Position numbers and translations under genes: made by a program. Shown piece after piece: positions 28,645-43,047 of a stretch of 64,000 nucleotides of DNA. The notes below the pieces were generated by a model. It had not been told where the DNA came from. It made no database searches and saw only the letters and a program-made list of their open reading frames with translations. This DNA is from Collybiopsis luxurians FD-317 M1 (Eukaryota > Basidiomycota > Agaricomycetes > Agaricales > Omphalotaceae). The stretch's first letter is position 1. Each line of letters opens with the position of its first letter. The DNA lies in NCBI GenBank assembly GCA_000827265.1, contig KN834749.1, forward strand, positions 671,500-735,499, written 5' to 3'.

Positions 28645-30838
28645 TTATACTACATCCAAGATAATCCCTTCGGTGATAGCACGAATTTTTCGCAAGTCGA
28701 TGACCCCAACCGACCGGCACTCCAGGGCCATTGCTAGACGATCAATTTTTTCAGACGGATGGGTCTGCCAATCAATCTCAAATACTCCTGGTTTATCAGC
28801 GCCAGCAAACCAAGACCAGACTTTTGTTTGATTCTAGATTCTAGTAAGGATCAAGCCATAGAAAGCTGAGTAAGTTGGTCCTTACCTTCAAATCATAGAT
28901 ATGCAGCCATCCATCACCCCCACCTGTAGATAGCCAGCGATTATTCGGGCTAACGTCGAGTGCATAAACAGGACGTCTATGATCTTGAAAAGCATGTAAA
29001 CATTTTCCAGTCACTGAATCCCATAAACGAGTTGCTCCGTCGAAAGAGCCACTGGATCTAAGTGAGCGAGGGATGCAAACTTGAATTAGACGCGACGTAC
29101 GTAGCAATTAACTCATTTTCACTACCAGGAGGTTTATACCATCCAATGGTGCTGACAGAGTGTTTGTGACCTTCGAGAATCACCGGTTGATCAGAGCCAC
29201 TCAAACCTGGAATTGAGACAGGATCAGAAGGTGATAAAATATTTGCCACATTCCAAATCCTAGTTGTCATATCATCCGAACAGGAAGCAAGACGTGTTCC
29301 GGAAGGATTGCACTTGATTTGGTTGATTTCATCGGTGTGACCTCTGAAGAAATAGTTATACCGTAGTCGATTCTGGCACTAAAGCAGCTTACCCGAATGT
29401 TCTGATAGACTTGTCTTCATCCACACTGAAGACGTGGACCTGCCGATCGGCACCACAGCTTGCAAAGATATTGTCATTTATCCAGTCGACGTCCAAACAG
29501 CAATCTAAGAGACATATCTGTTAACATCAAGCTCCATAAGGAGAAAGCATTTCAGACCTTCATGGCTCCGATACTGTCGATGTAGTCGTTTACCAGCTAC
29601 GTCCCAAAGGCATGAACTACCATCCAAACTAGCAGTCAGTAGCCAACGGCCAGATGGAGAAAATCTTGTGGTAAAAATTGGGCCCTGGTAGTATTTGCGT
29701 TAGCTTTGGGAAATGCCTGAACAACTAATGTACAGAACCTCATGCTTAGTACTCTGATAGTACATCTTGCCGTCAATGTCACATATCCTGAGCTTGGAAT
29801 CATAAGAAGCAATAGCGAGTAAAGTTCCATCTGGATTCCAACTGAGACAAGTCAAATCACCAGAGTCGGCTTGAGCAAACGAGTCGATCGTAATGGGCTC
29901 CCCTGCTTGGGCGGAATGACCTGACGAGTCTGACAGTTTCCATATCTTTACTACAGCATTTTTAGAGCTGGAGGTCATTCGTATGACATAATCCTAGACA
30001 TATACTGGAGTTGAACGTACCCTGAAGCCAACAAATTGGGCTTGACTGGATTGAACGCGCATACAAAGACCTTACAAGACTTGTGAGAATCTCAAGTCGC
30101 AAAAAACTCTAGCAATCACCTCAGTTGTATGTCCTGTCATTAGAGTGATGGCCGACGGATCTGTGACATCGTCTAACGGTCCTTGAACTAACTGCTTCTT
30201 GACTGTTTTTGAAGCGGTTTTTTTGAAAGAGTCTGGCGTCTTATGCTTTGCTGAAACCACCTTAGATTGAACAGACAGTTAAAAATAAGGGCTGACACAC
30301 GCGATGGGGGATCAACGTCCATATCGTTAGATTCTTTTCTGGGGCGCTTTTCAGCAGGAGTAGCATTTCGTGGGGGAGGGCTACTCTTCCGTTTCGAGGA
30401 ATCATGAGATAACCCATTGGTTTTTGTGGGTAAGGATGCAGGAATCGAAGAGGCATTGATTATGACTGCTGATGCATGTGTTGGTGTAAGAAATGCATCT
30501 GATTCGGGGGGGTCCGGGGAGCATGTATGAGGTTCGAGGAGTGAAAACTTGGCTTTGCATGAAGCGGCGACTTCTCCGCCCTGAAAATGGCACTCGACTT
30601 CATTGTATAGTAGGGATTTGCTTAGGAGTTCAACTAATTCTCCTCGAGGGACATGTTTCTTGAAGACTGGGGATCTTTCGAGCTGAGCTTCCTTGACCAG
30701 AGTGTAGGCGGAGTGTTCAAAACCTGAGATGGATGTGAGAGCTACGATAAAGGTGGGTTTGTAAAGAGTTTAAGTACCTGAGTCACGAAAATATGAATAT
30801 ATCAGGCGATTAATCTCATCTGAAGTAATGGAATGCAT
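28645..30838 (-). CDS. LisH-WD40 co-repressor subunit, TBL1/SIF2 homologue
   Basis: WD40 subunit related to human TBL1/TBLR1 and yeast Sif2, which belong to HDAC3/SMRT and Set3 complexes. The N-terminus MHSITSDEINRLIYSYFRDSG is a LisH dimerisation motif followed by an F-box-like helix. A Lys/Ser-rich linker (SSKRKSSPPPRN, then KRPRKES) looks nuclear-targeting. Seven to eight WD repeats follow, for example TGHTTEVFVCAFNP, LTCLSWNPDGTLLAIASYDS, GPIFTTRFSPSGRWLLTASL, GGHTDEINQIKCNPSGTRLAS and HRRPVYALDVSPNNRWLST. The protein ends near IRAITEGIILDVV. It is divergent from the DCAF11-like gene, with 136 bp between the two ATGs. Confidence 0.88.
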
Positions 30839-30974
30839 CTTCACCGGGCGTTGAATGTAAGAGACAGACGAAGTTGATACGAGCGGCTAAATTTGCCGGT
30901 TCATTTGCCGGGCGCTCGGAGTCGGCTCGGGCTCTTTCCCCTCGATTACACTTACCCGTCCCTCAGGCCTCATC
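30839..30974. promoter_or_regulatory. Bidirectional promoter, TBL1/SIF2 and DCAF11-like genes
   Basis: Only 136 bases separate the two start codons, so both genes must share the region for initiation. No TATA-like element is obvious. Confidence 0.6.
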
Positions 30975-33559
30975 ATGGACGACGACGAGGAAACCACTTT
31001 TCTCCTCAACGACGACAACGGCAGAAGCAGTCTTCAGGCTCTTCTCAGAAGTGCGCCTTGTTTTCTTTGCAATTTTTAACCCCTTATCAAGTCTTTCGCA
31101 GATCTTATTGCTGCTCACGCTTCTTCCTCTCGTCAATTACCGGGCGGGGTCCGTGTTTCTTTCTACTCTCCTGGCATGGATCAGGATGAACCAGAAGCTG
31201 ATGCCTCTGCTCACGGGGAACCTGAATCCCAGGACGGAGAAGGGGAATTTCTTGAAGACGATAACGATCCGGACTATGTAGACGAAGACGATAATGATGA
31301 CGAGTGGTATCCTACTGGACGCTCCGTTTTCACATATCCGCCAGCAACTTCGCCTCAACCTGCAGGCGTCAAGTTGATTAAAAGTGGAGATTTTGGTCGA
31401 GTCGCACCCAAGATCAAGGCCAGAAAGAACAAACGAAACCTCGCCTCCGTCCTCAATGATCGCCTGTCTAGACCACATCCCGCCATTTACAAAGAAGACT
31501 ACAGTGCTGTATATATCACAATTCTACTGTTTTTTGTTCTTTGAACTTAGTCAATCGCAGGGCATTGTTCCAAACTCTAATGGAGTCATCGTACGTTCTT
31601 GCTTCGTGTTGCCAAGTTCTCGCAAACGTTCTTTATCTTTCTTTGTCAGGTGGCGAACTATGATGCCAACATCTACACTGCGCAATTTTCCAAAGGTATT
31701 CCATTACTACTACCTCGTTTTAAAAATTTGCTTGCCAAAGTCAGTGTATATAGATTCGTCTTTCTTTTACACTTGCGCACAGGGTGAGCACGGGACTTCC
31801 GTCGCATTACTGCCAGTACCTATCACTTTACAGATTTTCGTCTTCACATCTTCGACCAGAATGCGCCACCGCAACGATTAGGATCGTCGCAGTTTGGCCC
31901 GCGCAGTGACCATCATCTTCAAACAACAATGAACGTCAGCCGCAGGATCCAGGGGGAGCATGGACGTTGGACGATTACAGACGCCAACCTTTCTCCGGAC
32001 AATGATAGGTGAGTTTTTGTTTTTGTTTTTGGCTATCGACGTTTTATGACCTTTTTCATAGAATCATCTATTCTTCAATCGTAAGCTGTTTGACTGTTAC
32101 TGGACGAATACGGCTATATTTGCAAATAGACTTCAACAGCTTACATGTGCAGCACAAGGGAGGACAATCCTGCCCAAATCCCCATCCCATTCAATGATGC
32201 TCCGGGAACTGCTCGTCGCAGCTTTTGGGACTCTGGTTCTTTCGGCTTGTTTAGTTGCAGGTTTTCCGCCGACGGGAATGAAGTGGTTGCTGGTGGACAC
32301 GGGCACATATATGGTAATCCTCTCGTCTTTCGTTGGAAACGCTCCTCATCCACCCATCTCGACCAGTTTATGACCTATTGGCCAACAAACGAAGTAAGAT
32401 ATCAAACTGGGCCACTAAATATCTGATTAATTGTCCGCAAGGTGTCAAAATTCAAGCACACGCAGATGATGTCAACAGCTGTTGCTGGGCTGACACTTCT
32501 TCCGGCAATGTGCTGGTCAGTGCTTCAGACGACAGCTTTTTGAAAGTTTGGTACTGCTTGCAGACTTTTTGTAACTGATTGATGCTGAAAATTTCCTAGG
32601 GACAGACGATCCCTAGGAAGTTCTCCGAAACCGTCTGGCGTTCTCATCGGACACACTGAGGGTATCACTTACGTGTCCGCCAAAGGGGACGGCCGTTATA
32701 TAGTTTCCAACGGTAAGGACCAAGCAATGCGCTTGTGGGATCTTCGTAAAATGCGAAGTAATGCCGAGTACGAGAGGGTGTCCCAATACGACTACGGTGT
32801 CACAAATTTCGACTACAGGTCAATTTCATCAATCTACCATCTCGCTCGAGTCTTTACTGAGCGTCTTTTCCAGATATCCTAGCTATCCAAAACCCAGGTA
32901 CAAGGCACACCCCTCAGATTGTAGCGTCATGACATACCGCGGACACTCGGTTTTGATGACCCTAATTCGTTGTCATTTCTCTCCTGCTGAAACCACTGGA
33001 AGTCAATACCTGTACTCAGGTTCTGCTGACGGGCGGATCCATGTAACTTGACTTTTGGAGTTGTATTAACTACTATGACTAAACTAACCTTCACAGATCT
33101 GGTCATTGGACGGTACACTCGTTCAAGTTCTGGACCGTCAGAAAACCCTTCCCATCTGGGTAGATCCTTCTGGAGTTGAGCACCCTGGTGGAAGTGATTC
33201 CAGCATGTATGGTGCGTGTGTGCGCGACGTTAGCTGGTCTTCTCAGGTATATCTCCCTTCGCTTTTTCTTAGCGATGAGCATTCTGATTGTTGTGTGCTT
33301 CCAGCAACCAGCGTTAATCAGCGCCGCTTGGGAATCCCAGAGACATGGAAGTACCCTTGCTCGACATGAATGGAAAGGGTTGTCGAAAATGTCGAACTCT
33401 CTCCAGGACTGGGAGGAAAAGAGGCGTCAGGAGGGAGCGGAGAGGGAGAGCTCGAATCGAAGGTCTGGCCGGGTTCGAGAGCAAACGCTTCGCCGATTGC
33501 TCATGCCCGGTACGTATGTTGATGTCGACGACGATGACGATGAGGATTATCAACCTTAA
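30975..33559 (+). CDS. DCAF11/WDR23-like WD40 protein
   Basis: Predicted substrate receptor of CUL4-DDB1 ubiquitin ligase. The start MDDDEETTFLLNDDNG is followed by a GT..AG intron and an acidic stretch (DNDPDYVDEDDNDDEWYP). A DCAF11-type core follows: YDANIYTAQFSKD, then TCAQDFRLHIFDQ, TITDANLSPDNDRIIYSSI, FSADGNEVVAGGHGHIYVYD, IQAHADDVNSCCWAD, ASDDSFLKVWDRR and NGKDQAMRLWDLRKMR. The WDRR and WDLR tetrapeptides fit the WDxR motif that docks DDB1. The C-terminus is basic then acidic (RRLLMPGTYVDVDDDDDED). About ten small introns are present. Family assignment is strong; a functional equivalence to animal WDR23 (oxidative stress, histone mRNA) is inference. Confidence 0.85.
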
Positions 33560-33716
33560 ACTTACTGAGGTACCTATTGTGTAAATTTTATGATGGATCC
33601 CTGTTGTAATATTAGTTCTAGATAGTCGAATCTATGCTTGTGCAATGTCTAGATGGAACAAGGCAATGTCATAGTGTCACGGTGTCACGGTCGCGATAGC
33701 ACGTGATTATTCGAAT

Positions 33717-33722
33717 ACGCGT
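33717..33722. promoter_or_regulatory. MCB-like element (ACGCGT) upstream of DNA2
   Basis: The hexamer ACGCGT lies about 100 bases before the DNA2 start. A TTTCGCG element at 33741-33747 (reverse of CGCGAAA, fitting the SCB consensus CRCGAAA) lies close by. In other fungi MBF and SBF bind such sites and drive G1/S genes. Motif presence only. Confidence 0.4.
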
Positions 33723-33818
33723 TAACGTGGTGCGTTGAATTTTCGCGTCGGCAACAAACGTCCACCTTACCTGACCCTCATTGCGAAATCCCTTCCGAAT
33801 CTCTCATATCTTAGGAAA

Positions 33819-36800
33819 ATGCCTCCAGTGACTCATTCTGCTCAAGAGGAGGCTGCCTTTTTGAACAACCTTTTCGCAGAGCTAGATGATTCTGTTTGGT
33901 ACGCTTCACCAACTCCTGACCCTTCGCCCTCAAAATCCCGCAAAAACGAGTTGAAACACCCCCAGACCTCTATAACTCCATCTAAGAGTATAAGCAAATT
34001 GCCGGTACCATCTCCAATAGCCTCTCAGCCTGCGCCCCCCTCGCCGTCCAAAATATTTTCGGCAAAAGATGCTGACATGGAGTCAATGTTACGAGGAGTG
34101 GAGGAAGATTGGGACTGGAATGCGAATGACATCTCTCCGAAAAAACACAAGAAAGTGAAAGTATGTTTCTTCACTAGTTACGTCGTTATGAAGTTAAGGG
34201 CTGGTATTGCAGACTTTTGAACTGGCCGGATCCAGGCATATTGGCGAAACCTGCACTCGGGGTATTGTCGAGTCCGTTTCCGAAAGCGACACAAAGGGAC
34301 GTCTCTCGAAGGTGCATTCACATCCGTTTGCTCTCCACACCCTCCCTCACTCATGCCTCCTCAGAATCTTGTTTTGAGATTAGATTCTGGGGAACATCGC
34401 TCTGTAATCTTGCAGGATGATTGGGTAACGACTCAAGTGCAGCCTCGTATGTTTTCACCCTCATGATTCGGATGACAAGTCTAACTCTCGACTTAGAGGA
34501 TATTGTCAATGTGATTGGCACCTTTACACCCCTTTCACAATCTTCTTCTTCCCTGATATCTTCCATCACTATATCATCCAAACATAATCTGCTTATTCTT
34601 CATCCCGATCTCCTGCTTACAGCCACGGCTGTATCTACAGCTGCCCAGTGCCGCCGTCGACCGATTCTGTCAACTATCGTGCGTTCCTCAAATGATGTAT
34701 CCCCTGCATTAGTATGGGGTCACATCCTCCATACTGTAGTTCAAGCTTGCTTGTCTGCGCATTGCTGGTCTGATAAATGGCTGAATGAAAAGATCGATGA
34801 AGCAGTTCGCGAGAACCTTGGAGATCTAGTTCGGATCAATGTTAATATTGAAACAGCGGTTAGGGAAGTCAAAGCGAGAGCTAAGGGGGTACAATCCTTC
34901 TTCGATAAGTATATTTCAGAGACACCCAGGGTGAGCCATTTGCTTTCGGTAGCAAGTTGATCCTGATCTGTTCACTCGCAGCGCGATGCCATCCTGAGCA
35001 ACAGTCGCGCTGTCCGTGATGAAGCTGAGCTGCTTGCAATTTCGGAACTTCTTGATGTCGAAGAGGATATCTGGTCTCCAACTTACGGGCTTAAAGGAAA
35101 ACTTGATGCCACGGTTCAGACGACAATATTTCAAACTACGGTCCCAGGAAAATTATCTTTTTCAAATGTGAAGGTCACCCAAGGGCCGAAACCTCTTGAA
35201 GTTAAGACAGGACGTGCCGCAGCTGGGATGGAACACCGGGCGCAGACTATGCTTTACACACTGCTAGCTCAAGAGAGATATGGTATCGACGTGACCTCGG
35301 GGTTATTGTACTACACTCAGAACGAGGAAGTGGTTCAGGTTCCTGCAGGTCGAAACGAATTACGGGGCCTCATTCTTGGTAGGAATGAAATTGCAATGTG
35401 GATGAACCGTCGGCAAACCAAGCCAGAGGAACCATTCCTACCTCCGACCATTGATGACGAACGCACATGTAAACGATGCTTCGCTCTGGATATTTGTATG
35501 CTCTACAGAAAGGCAAATAATTTTTGCTTCCTTTGCTCATACCTCTAAAGTATTTTTCAGGCTGTTGAAAATGTTGAAGATCAAGTCTCTCCGATCGCAG
35601 ACGCATACTCGCTCAAGACATCGCACCTAACTCCTTCGCAGACTGAATTCTTCAAGAAATGGGAGAAACTTCTTGCTCTCGAAGAACAGGATGTCGGTCG
35701 ATTCCGTAAAGAGTTATGGACTATGGGAGCTGCAGAACGCGAAAAACACGGCCGTTGTTTCGGGTCTATGGTTTTGGACTTGTCATATAAAGCTTCCCAG
35801 TCGAAGCGTCCTCATGCCCGAGAAAAAATCCATTCATTCACTTACCGATTTGTCCGTGCGCCGCATAGCTTGTCCACCCCATCCTTCCTGAATGGCTTCC
35901 TGGATGTCAACGACGCGGTTACGGTGTCTGTGGAACCACATCTACTCGCCATAGCTCGTGGATTCATCCTCGAGCTGACAGCAACGGAGGTCGTCCTCGG
36001 TGTTGACCACGATCTGTCTCTCGACCCTATTCGTGCTCGACTCGCCGCTCACAGCCCTCGACAAGCTGCATCCATGCAACCAATCATTTTCCGAATCGAC
36101 AGAGACGAAATGCATGGGGGCTTGAGTCGTATCCGAGATAATCTAGCTCAGTTATTTTATCTTGACGGCGATTCTCAAAAACTTCGACTGATTGTGGATT
36201 TGTTACCACCGCAGTTCAATGATTCTCCCGCTATGTCCATTCCTCCCTTCGCTCAGCATCATCTTGCTCATTTAAATTCCAACCAACTCCAAGCTGTTGA
36301 CAAGTGCCTACGAGCTCAGGATTATGCTTTGGTGCTCGGTATGCCTGGCACGGGCAAAACAACAGTCATTGCTGCAATGATTAAAGCCTTGGTCACAATG
36401 GGCAAAACCGTTCTTTTGACATCGTATACGCATTCCGCTGTCGACACAATTCTAGCGAAGCTGTCGGATGCAGATTTTAGCATTCTGAGATTAGGAAATG
36501 TTGATAAGGTATGTCTGTTGTTCAAGAATTCCAATCTATAACCGCGTCGAACCTCATTCCACAGGTGCACCCGGACGTCCTTAAATACACGCTGGATAGC
36601 CGAAAGCGTGCCTCAACCGTCGAACAATTGGAATACCAGCTCATGTCGCCGCCGGTCGTAGCTACAACCTGCCTGTCAATTGATGAGTACGTCTTCCCTT
36701 ATAGCTGGTCATGACTAGACCCTCAAATTGGCGGATAGTGCTCTATTTGCTCGAAGGAAGTTCGATTATTGCATTGTAGACGAGGCTTCACAAATCACTC

Positions 36801-37961
36801 TACCTACCTGCATTGGACCTCTTCGATTTGCTGAGAAATTTGTTCTCGTAGGAGATCATTTCCAACTTCCCCCTCTGGTAAGTAAAGAAAGACGTTTCTG
36901 CCTGGATGGATCTGATTCGTTCTGCAGGTTCGTAATCGTGACGCCCGAAAAGGCGGGCTCGATGTATCCCTCTTCCGCCACTTGTCAAGCGCTCACCCTC
37001 ACGCTGTCGTGGATCTTGCCTACCAGTATCGCATGAACAAAGACATCATGCTTTTGTCCAACAAGTTGATATATAGCGACCGTCTTCGTTGTGGCTCCGA
37101 AAGTGTAGCTCGTAGGTCATTGACCCTCATCGATCAGTCATTCCTGCTCTCTCTCCACACGGAAGTTTCAAGTTGCGAAAGCAAAAGTTGCTGGCTAAAT
37201 CATCTCATGGCAGAAAGGTGAGCTTAAATCTTTTGTACCCTTTTTTTAATCGGCTGAAGGTATGTTCCTTACAGCTGTAAAGCCGTGTTTGTGGACACGG
37301 ACCTCATCCCAGCTTTGGATTCGAGGGTCGGCGATTTAATCCAGAACGAAAGGGAGGCCAAACTCGTTTATCAGATCACCGAGACGCTAGTGAGGAGTGG
37401 TGTGTCAACTTCACAAATTGGCATTATTTCGCTCTATCGTCAACAAATCAAGCTTCTGAAGCAGCATTTGCAAGCGCATAGGGGCCTTGAATTCTTTACA
37501 GCCGATAAGAGTCAAGGCAGGGATAAAGATTGTGTCATCGTATCGATGGTGCGATCTAACGACTCAAACCAGGTAATGCGAGCCCATTCTTCATACGAGA
37601 TACGCTAACATATTTGAAGGTCGGAGAGCTTGTCAAAGATTGGCGTCGCATGAACGTGTCTTTCACTCGCGCCAGATCCAAGCTCATCATAATAGGCTCA
37701 CGGAAGACTCTCCAGGTGGCGCCACTTCTGACCGAGTTTTTTTCCTTGATGGATTCCCAAGGGTGGATTCTCCGTCTTCCTCCAGCAGCAGATTCATTGC
37801 ACGCAGATGCATTTCAGATCAAATGTAATGGATCGAAACGTGGTGCGAGCAACGACGAGAATATACATTCCGTTGTTCGAGAGACGAAGAAGCCGAAATC
37901 TCAGGATGGTCTTCTCCGAGGCAGACCGATATTGCAGGACTTGTTAAACGAAATGAAGTGA
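33819..37961 (+). CDS. DNA2: DNA2 helicase/nuclease
   Basis: Replication and repair enzyme that cuts long flaps during Okazaki-fragment maturation and resects DNA ends. It starts MPPVTHSAQEEAAFLNNLF. The nuclease domain shows GLKGKLDATV and PLEVKTGR, with the metal-binding Asp, Glu and Lys. The iron-sulphur cysteines are visible as QCRRRP upstream and CKRCFALDIC (CxxC-x5-C), matching the Dna2 arrangement. The superfamily 1 helicase part has Walker A (GMPGTGKTTVIAAM), motif II (DEASQITLP), LVGDHFQLPPLV, YQYRMNKDIM, TADKSQGRDKD and a VSFTRARSKL block. About nine short introns interrupt a protein of roughly 1,200 residues. All key motifs are present, so the enzyme should be active. Confidence 0.93.
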
Positions 37962-38074
37962 TACACATCAATGTAGTTTATATTCTATTAGATAGTTGCC
38001 ATTATGACGCAAGCTCGGCAAAGCACTTTTATAAGGGCGCCCTTTCGGAAACTGCAGTCAACCTCCAAATCATC

Positions 38075-39411
38075 ATGCAACGACTGAGTACACTCGCGTT
38101 ACATTCTCCCTTTTATCTACGGCTTGCCACTAAGCAGCCTGTACAAGCAAGAGCTTTTAGCTTGTTTCGCTCTAATCGCGGTTTTCCTCAGAGCGTTGAA
38201 AGTCCATTTATTCCCTTCAAGTCGCGGATGTATATGCAGAATGCTCCAATAGCACAAACCTCTAGGCCAATATCATGGAGAAGGATGGCGATGACGGCGG
38301 TGCGCGTCGGTTTATTGCTCAAATTATGTCTCTATTCATCGAAATTACCAGGCCGCTGCTGGAGTTGCAACTGTTGTTATTGATGGTTTCTTGAATAGAG
38401 AAACGAGGGATGGTCTCTCCACCGCGGAACAAGCATATCTTCATGATACGTTCAAGTACACTGGAGGTGGCCTTGTACTAACTGCCATTGGTATGTTAGG
38501 CAATTCGGTATCCATTTTCCATTCCTCTTGACTGTCATTTAGCCGCACGTTCCTTGTTCAAGTCAGGATTAGCATTCAGAATCATGTCTGCGAACCCCTG
38601 TCAGTCAACTATGGCTACTCTCATGAGAAAATATCTTACAACGATCTTCAGGGCTTGTGCTCGGGACTAGCCTAGTTGGATCGTAAGCTTTTTCTGGGTG
38701 CCAAGTTTGACTTATAATCTCATTCTCAACAGAATCGGAACGATGATGGGTACTTATTATACCCCTGTGGAAAGACCTGTACAGAAGCACCTGTTTTGGC
38801 TGGTTGGTTGAAATCCGTTCATCATTTTGCACATTCTTATCTCTTTCGAGGGTTTCAATGCTTGTCAAGCTGCTACGCTGAGTCCTCTCTTCCTATTTAG
38901 TCCGGCTATTCTCTCTCGTGCTGCACTGTACACAGTCGGCATAGTAGGGTCATTATCATACGTAGGCGCGACCGCCAGGTAGATTTCTTTGCGGCTGTTT
39001 CTGGCCTTTGCTGGTCGTCCTTATTCCCTTTTTAGGAATGACAAGTTTCTCAATATCGGCGGTCCTCTCATTGCTGGTGTTACCGTAGTGGCTCTTGCTT
39101 CTCTTGCACCTATGGCTCTTCCTCTCGGAGTTCGATCGTTAGCAGTTACAGAAGCTATCTCATTATACGGAGGCCTCGCTGTCTTTGGCGGTTTTGTACT
39201 ATACGAGTAAGTTGCCAGGACCAATTCAATGCTCTTTTGCTGACAATTCTACAGTACGCAAAAGATTCTGCATCATGCCAGGCTGGCGGAGCAAGGCCTA
39301 ATGAAACCGGATGCACTCAAAGAGTCCATCGGCCTCCAGTTGGATATGATCAACATCTTCATTCGATTGGTGCAGATTTTAGCCATGGGGGGAAACAACA
39401 GGAGAAAATAA
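38075..39411 (+). CDS. Mitochondrial Bax inhibitor-1 family protein (GHITM/MICS1-like)
   Basis: Inner-membrane protein of the BI-1/TMBIM family, whose animal member GHITM (TMBIM5) affects cristae structure and ion exchange. The start MQRLSTLALHSPFYLRLATK is an Arg/Lys/Ser-rich presequence. About seven hydrophobic segments follow: GVATVVIDGFL, GGGLVLTAIAARSLF, GTSLVGSIGTMMGTY, ACQAATLSPLFLFSPAI, ALYTVGIVGSLSYVGA, IGGPLIAGVTVVALASLAPMAL and SLYGGLAVFGGFVLYDTQKI. The last contains the family DTQ signature, and the C-terminus carries INIFIRLVQILAM. Frames are joined over several short introns, including one splitting FVLYD-TQK. Confidence 0.85.
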
Positions 39412-39482
39412 AGCAATGAACGTTGACCTAGTAATAGTGAATGTCCCCGATAATAACCTTACTCATTCTCATAATGTATTCT

Positions 39483-42177
<2,695 letters not shown>

Positions 42178-42242
42178 TCAACCACCGTTGTAAGTTTTTC
42201 CTTGCTTTTATTATCTCCACTTTTAATGAATTGTTGTAGACA
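42178..42242. promoter_or_regulatory. Very short bidirectional promoter, RIX7 and uL30m
   Basis: Only 65 bases separate the two proposed start codons. A polypyrimidine stretch followed by ttgtag just before 42243 resembles a splice acceptor, so one or both genes may have leader introns that move the true transcription starts. Confidence 0.5.
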
Positions 42243-42644
42243 ATGGCTTTACGTTTAACTTCAAAAGCTTTGTCTCCTAGAGCTACTCGGGCCATCTCCA
42301 CCAGTCAAAGGCGACTGCAGGACGTATTTCCTTCTTCATCGCGTTCGGTTGACTCTGCACCGCCGCCCAAAAATACGCATTTCAAGATTACACTTCAGCG
42401 TTCCGCCATTTCTCTTGGAGACAGAATTAAAGGAACACTTGAGTCACTGGGAATTCATCGCCGATTCCAGACAGTGTACCACCCTCACGGACCCGAGGTG
42501 GCGGGAAAGATATTAGCTGTGAAGGAGTTGGTCCAGGTCGAAAACGTGCCCGAGCATATGGTGCGGACAAAACAGCAGCAGACGTTGGACAGGGCAGCAA
42601 AACGGGGATACCAGGTGGTTAGCTCAAGAAGGCAGATATTATGA
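42243..42644 (+). CDS. Mitochondrial large-subunit ribosomal protein uL30m
   Basis: A single-exon protein of 133 residues. The first 35 residues (MALRLTSKALSPRATRAIST) form a typical presequence rich in Arg, Ser and Thr without acids. The mature part contains the L30 fold pattern FKITLQRSAISLGDRIKGTL, SLGIHRRFQTVYHPHG and VAGKILAVKELVQVENV, as in yeast MRPL33. The C-terminus is basic (AAKRGYQVVSSRRQIL). Upstream there is a possible acceptor ttgtag at 42235-42240, so a leader intron may exist. Confidence 0.88.
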   Translation: MALRLTSKALSPRATRAISTSQRRLQDVFPSSSRSVDSAPPPKNTHFKITLQRSAISLGDRIKGTLESLGIHRRFQTVYHPHGPEVAGKILAVKELVQVENVPEHMVRTKQQQTLDRAAKRGYQVVSSRRQIL

Positions 42645-43047
42645 TTGTTGTGTTTCGTACGTGGTCTTGCTCCTGGCAGAATATGCGACTGAGTCGAATT
42701 CAGATACCGAATGTGTATCTGGCTACCTTAGATTGTGATATCCTTTGGCCATAGCGCTTCAATAAATAGCTGAATTTATAGGCTTTTGCATACAGTCTAA
42801 ATAGATATAATCACTCAGTGCTACCTCGCAATTTATTAGATTTCCCTCTGGCTACTTGACTGTCAAGTCGATTGAAACAGGACGAGTGCTTGATGTAGCT
42901 GGAGATTACATGGAGGATGGTACCGAAGTTATTTTCTGACTCCAGATTTCAACAACCGAGTATCTGTACATATGTGTAAGTATATGTTTGGGGTCTAGGA
43001 CAAATATATAAATCGCGTGCCGTGATCTTACAATAATTTGTACCACC
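42645..43047. other. Intergenic region with agmatinase promoter
   Basis: 3' end of uL30m and promoter of the ureohydrolase gene. Apart from the TATA-like element at 43004-43012 nothing is recognised. The short minus frame at 42906-43121 overlaps the start of the next gene and is rejected. Confidence 0.5.
43004..43012 (+). promoter_or_regulatory. TATA-like element of the ureohydrolase gene
   Basis: The run atatataaa lies about 40 bases before the ATG at 43048, a plausible distance for a gene with a short leader. Confidence 0.45.

Noticed and set aside
36000..36600. Possible separate helicase gene in the middle of DNA2
   Set aside because: Nuclease and helicase exons are connected in phase by short introns and follow Dna2 domain order, so one gene explains them.
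37958..38383. Separate plus-strand frame starting just before the GHITM-like gene
   Set aside because: It is the same reading frame as exon 1 of the GHITM-like gene extended upstream through a non-ATG start; the proper start is the ATG at 38075.
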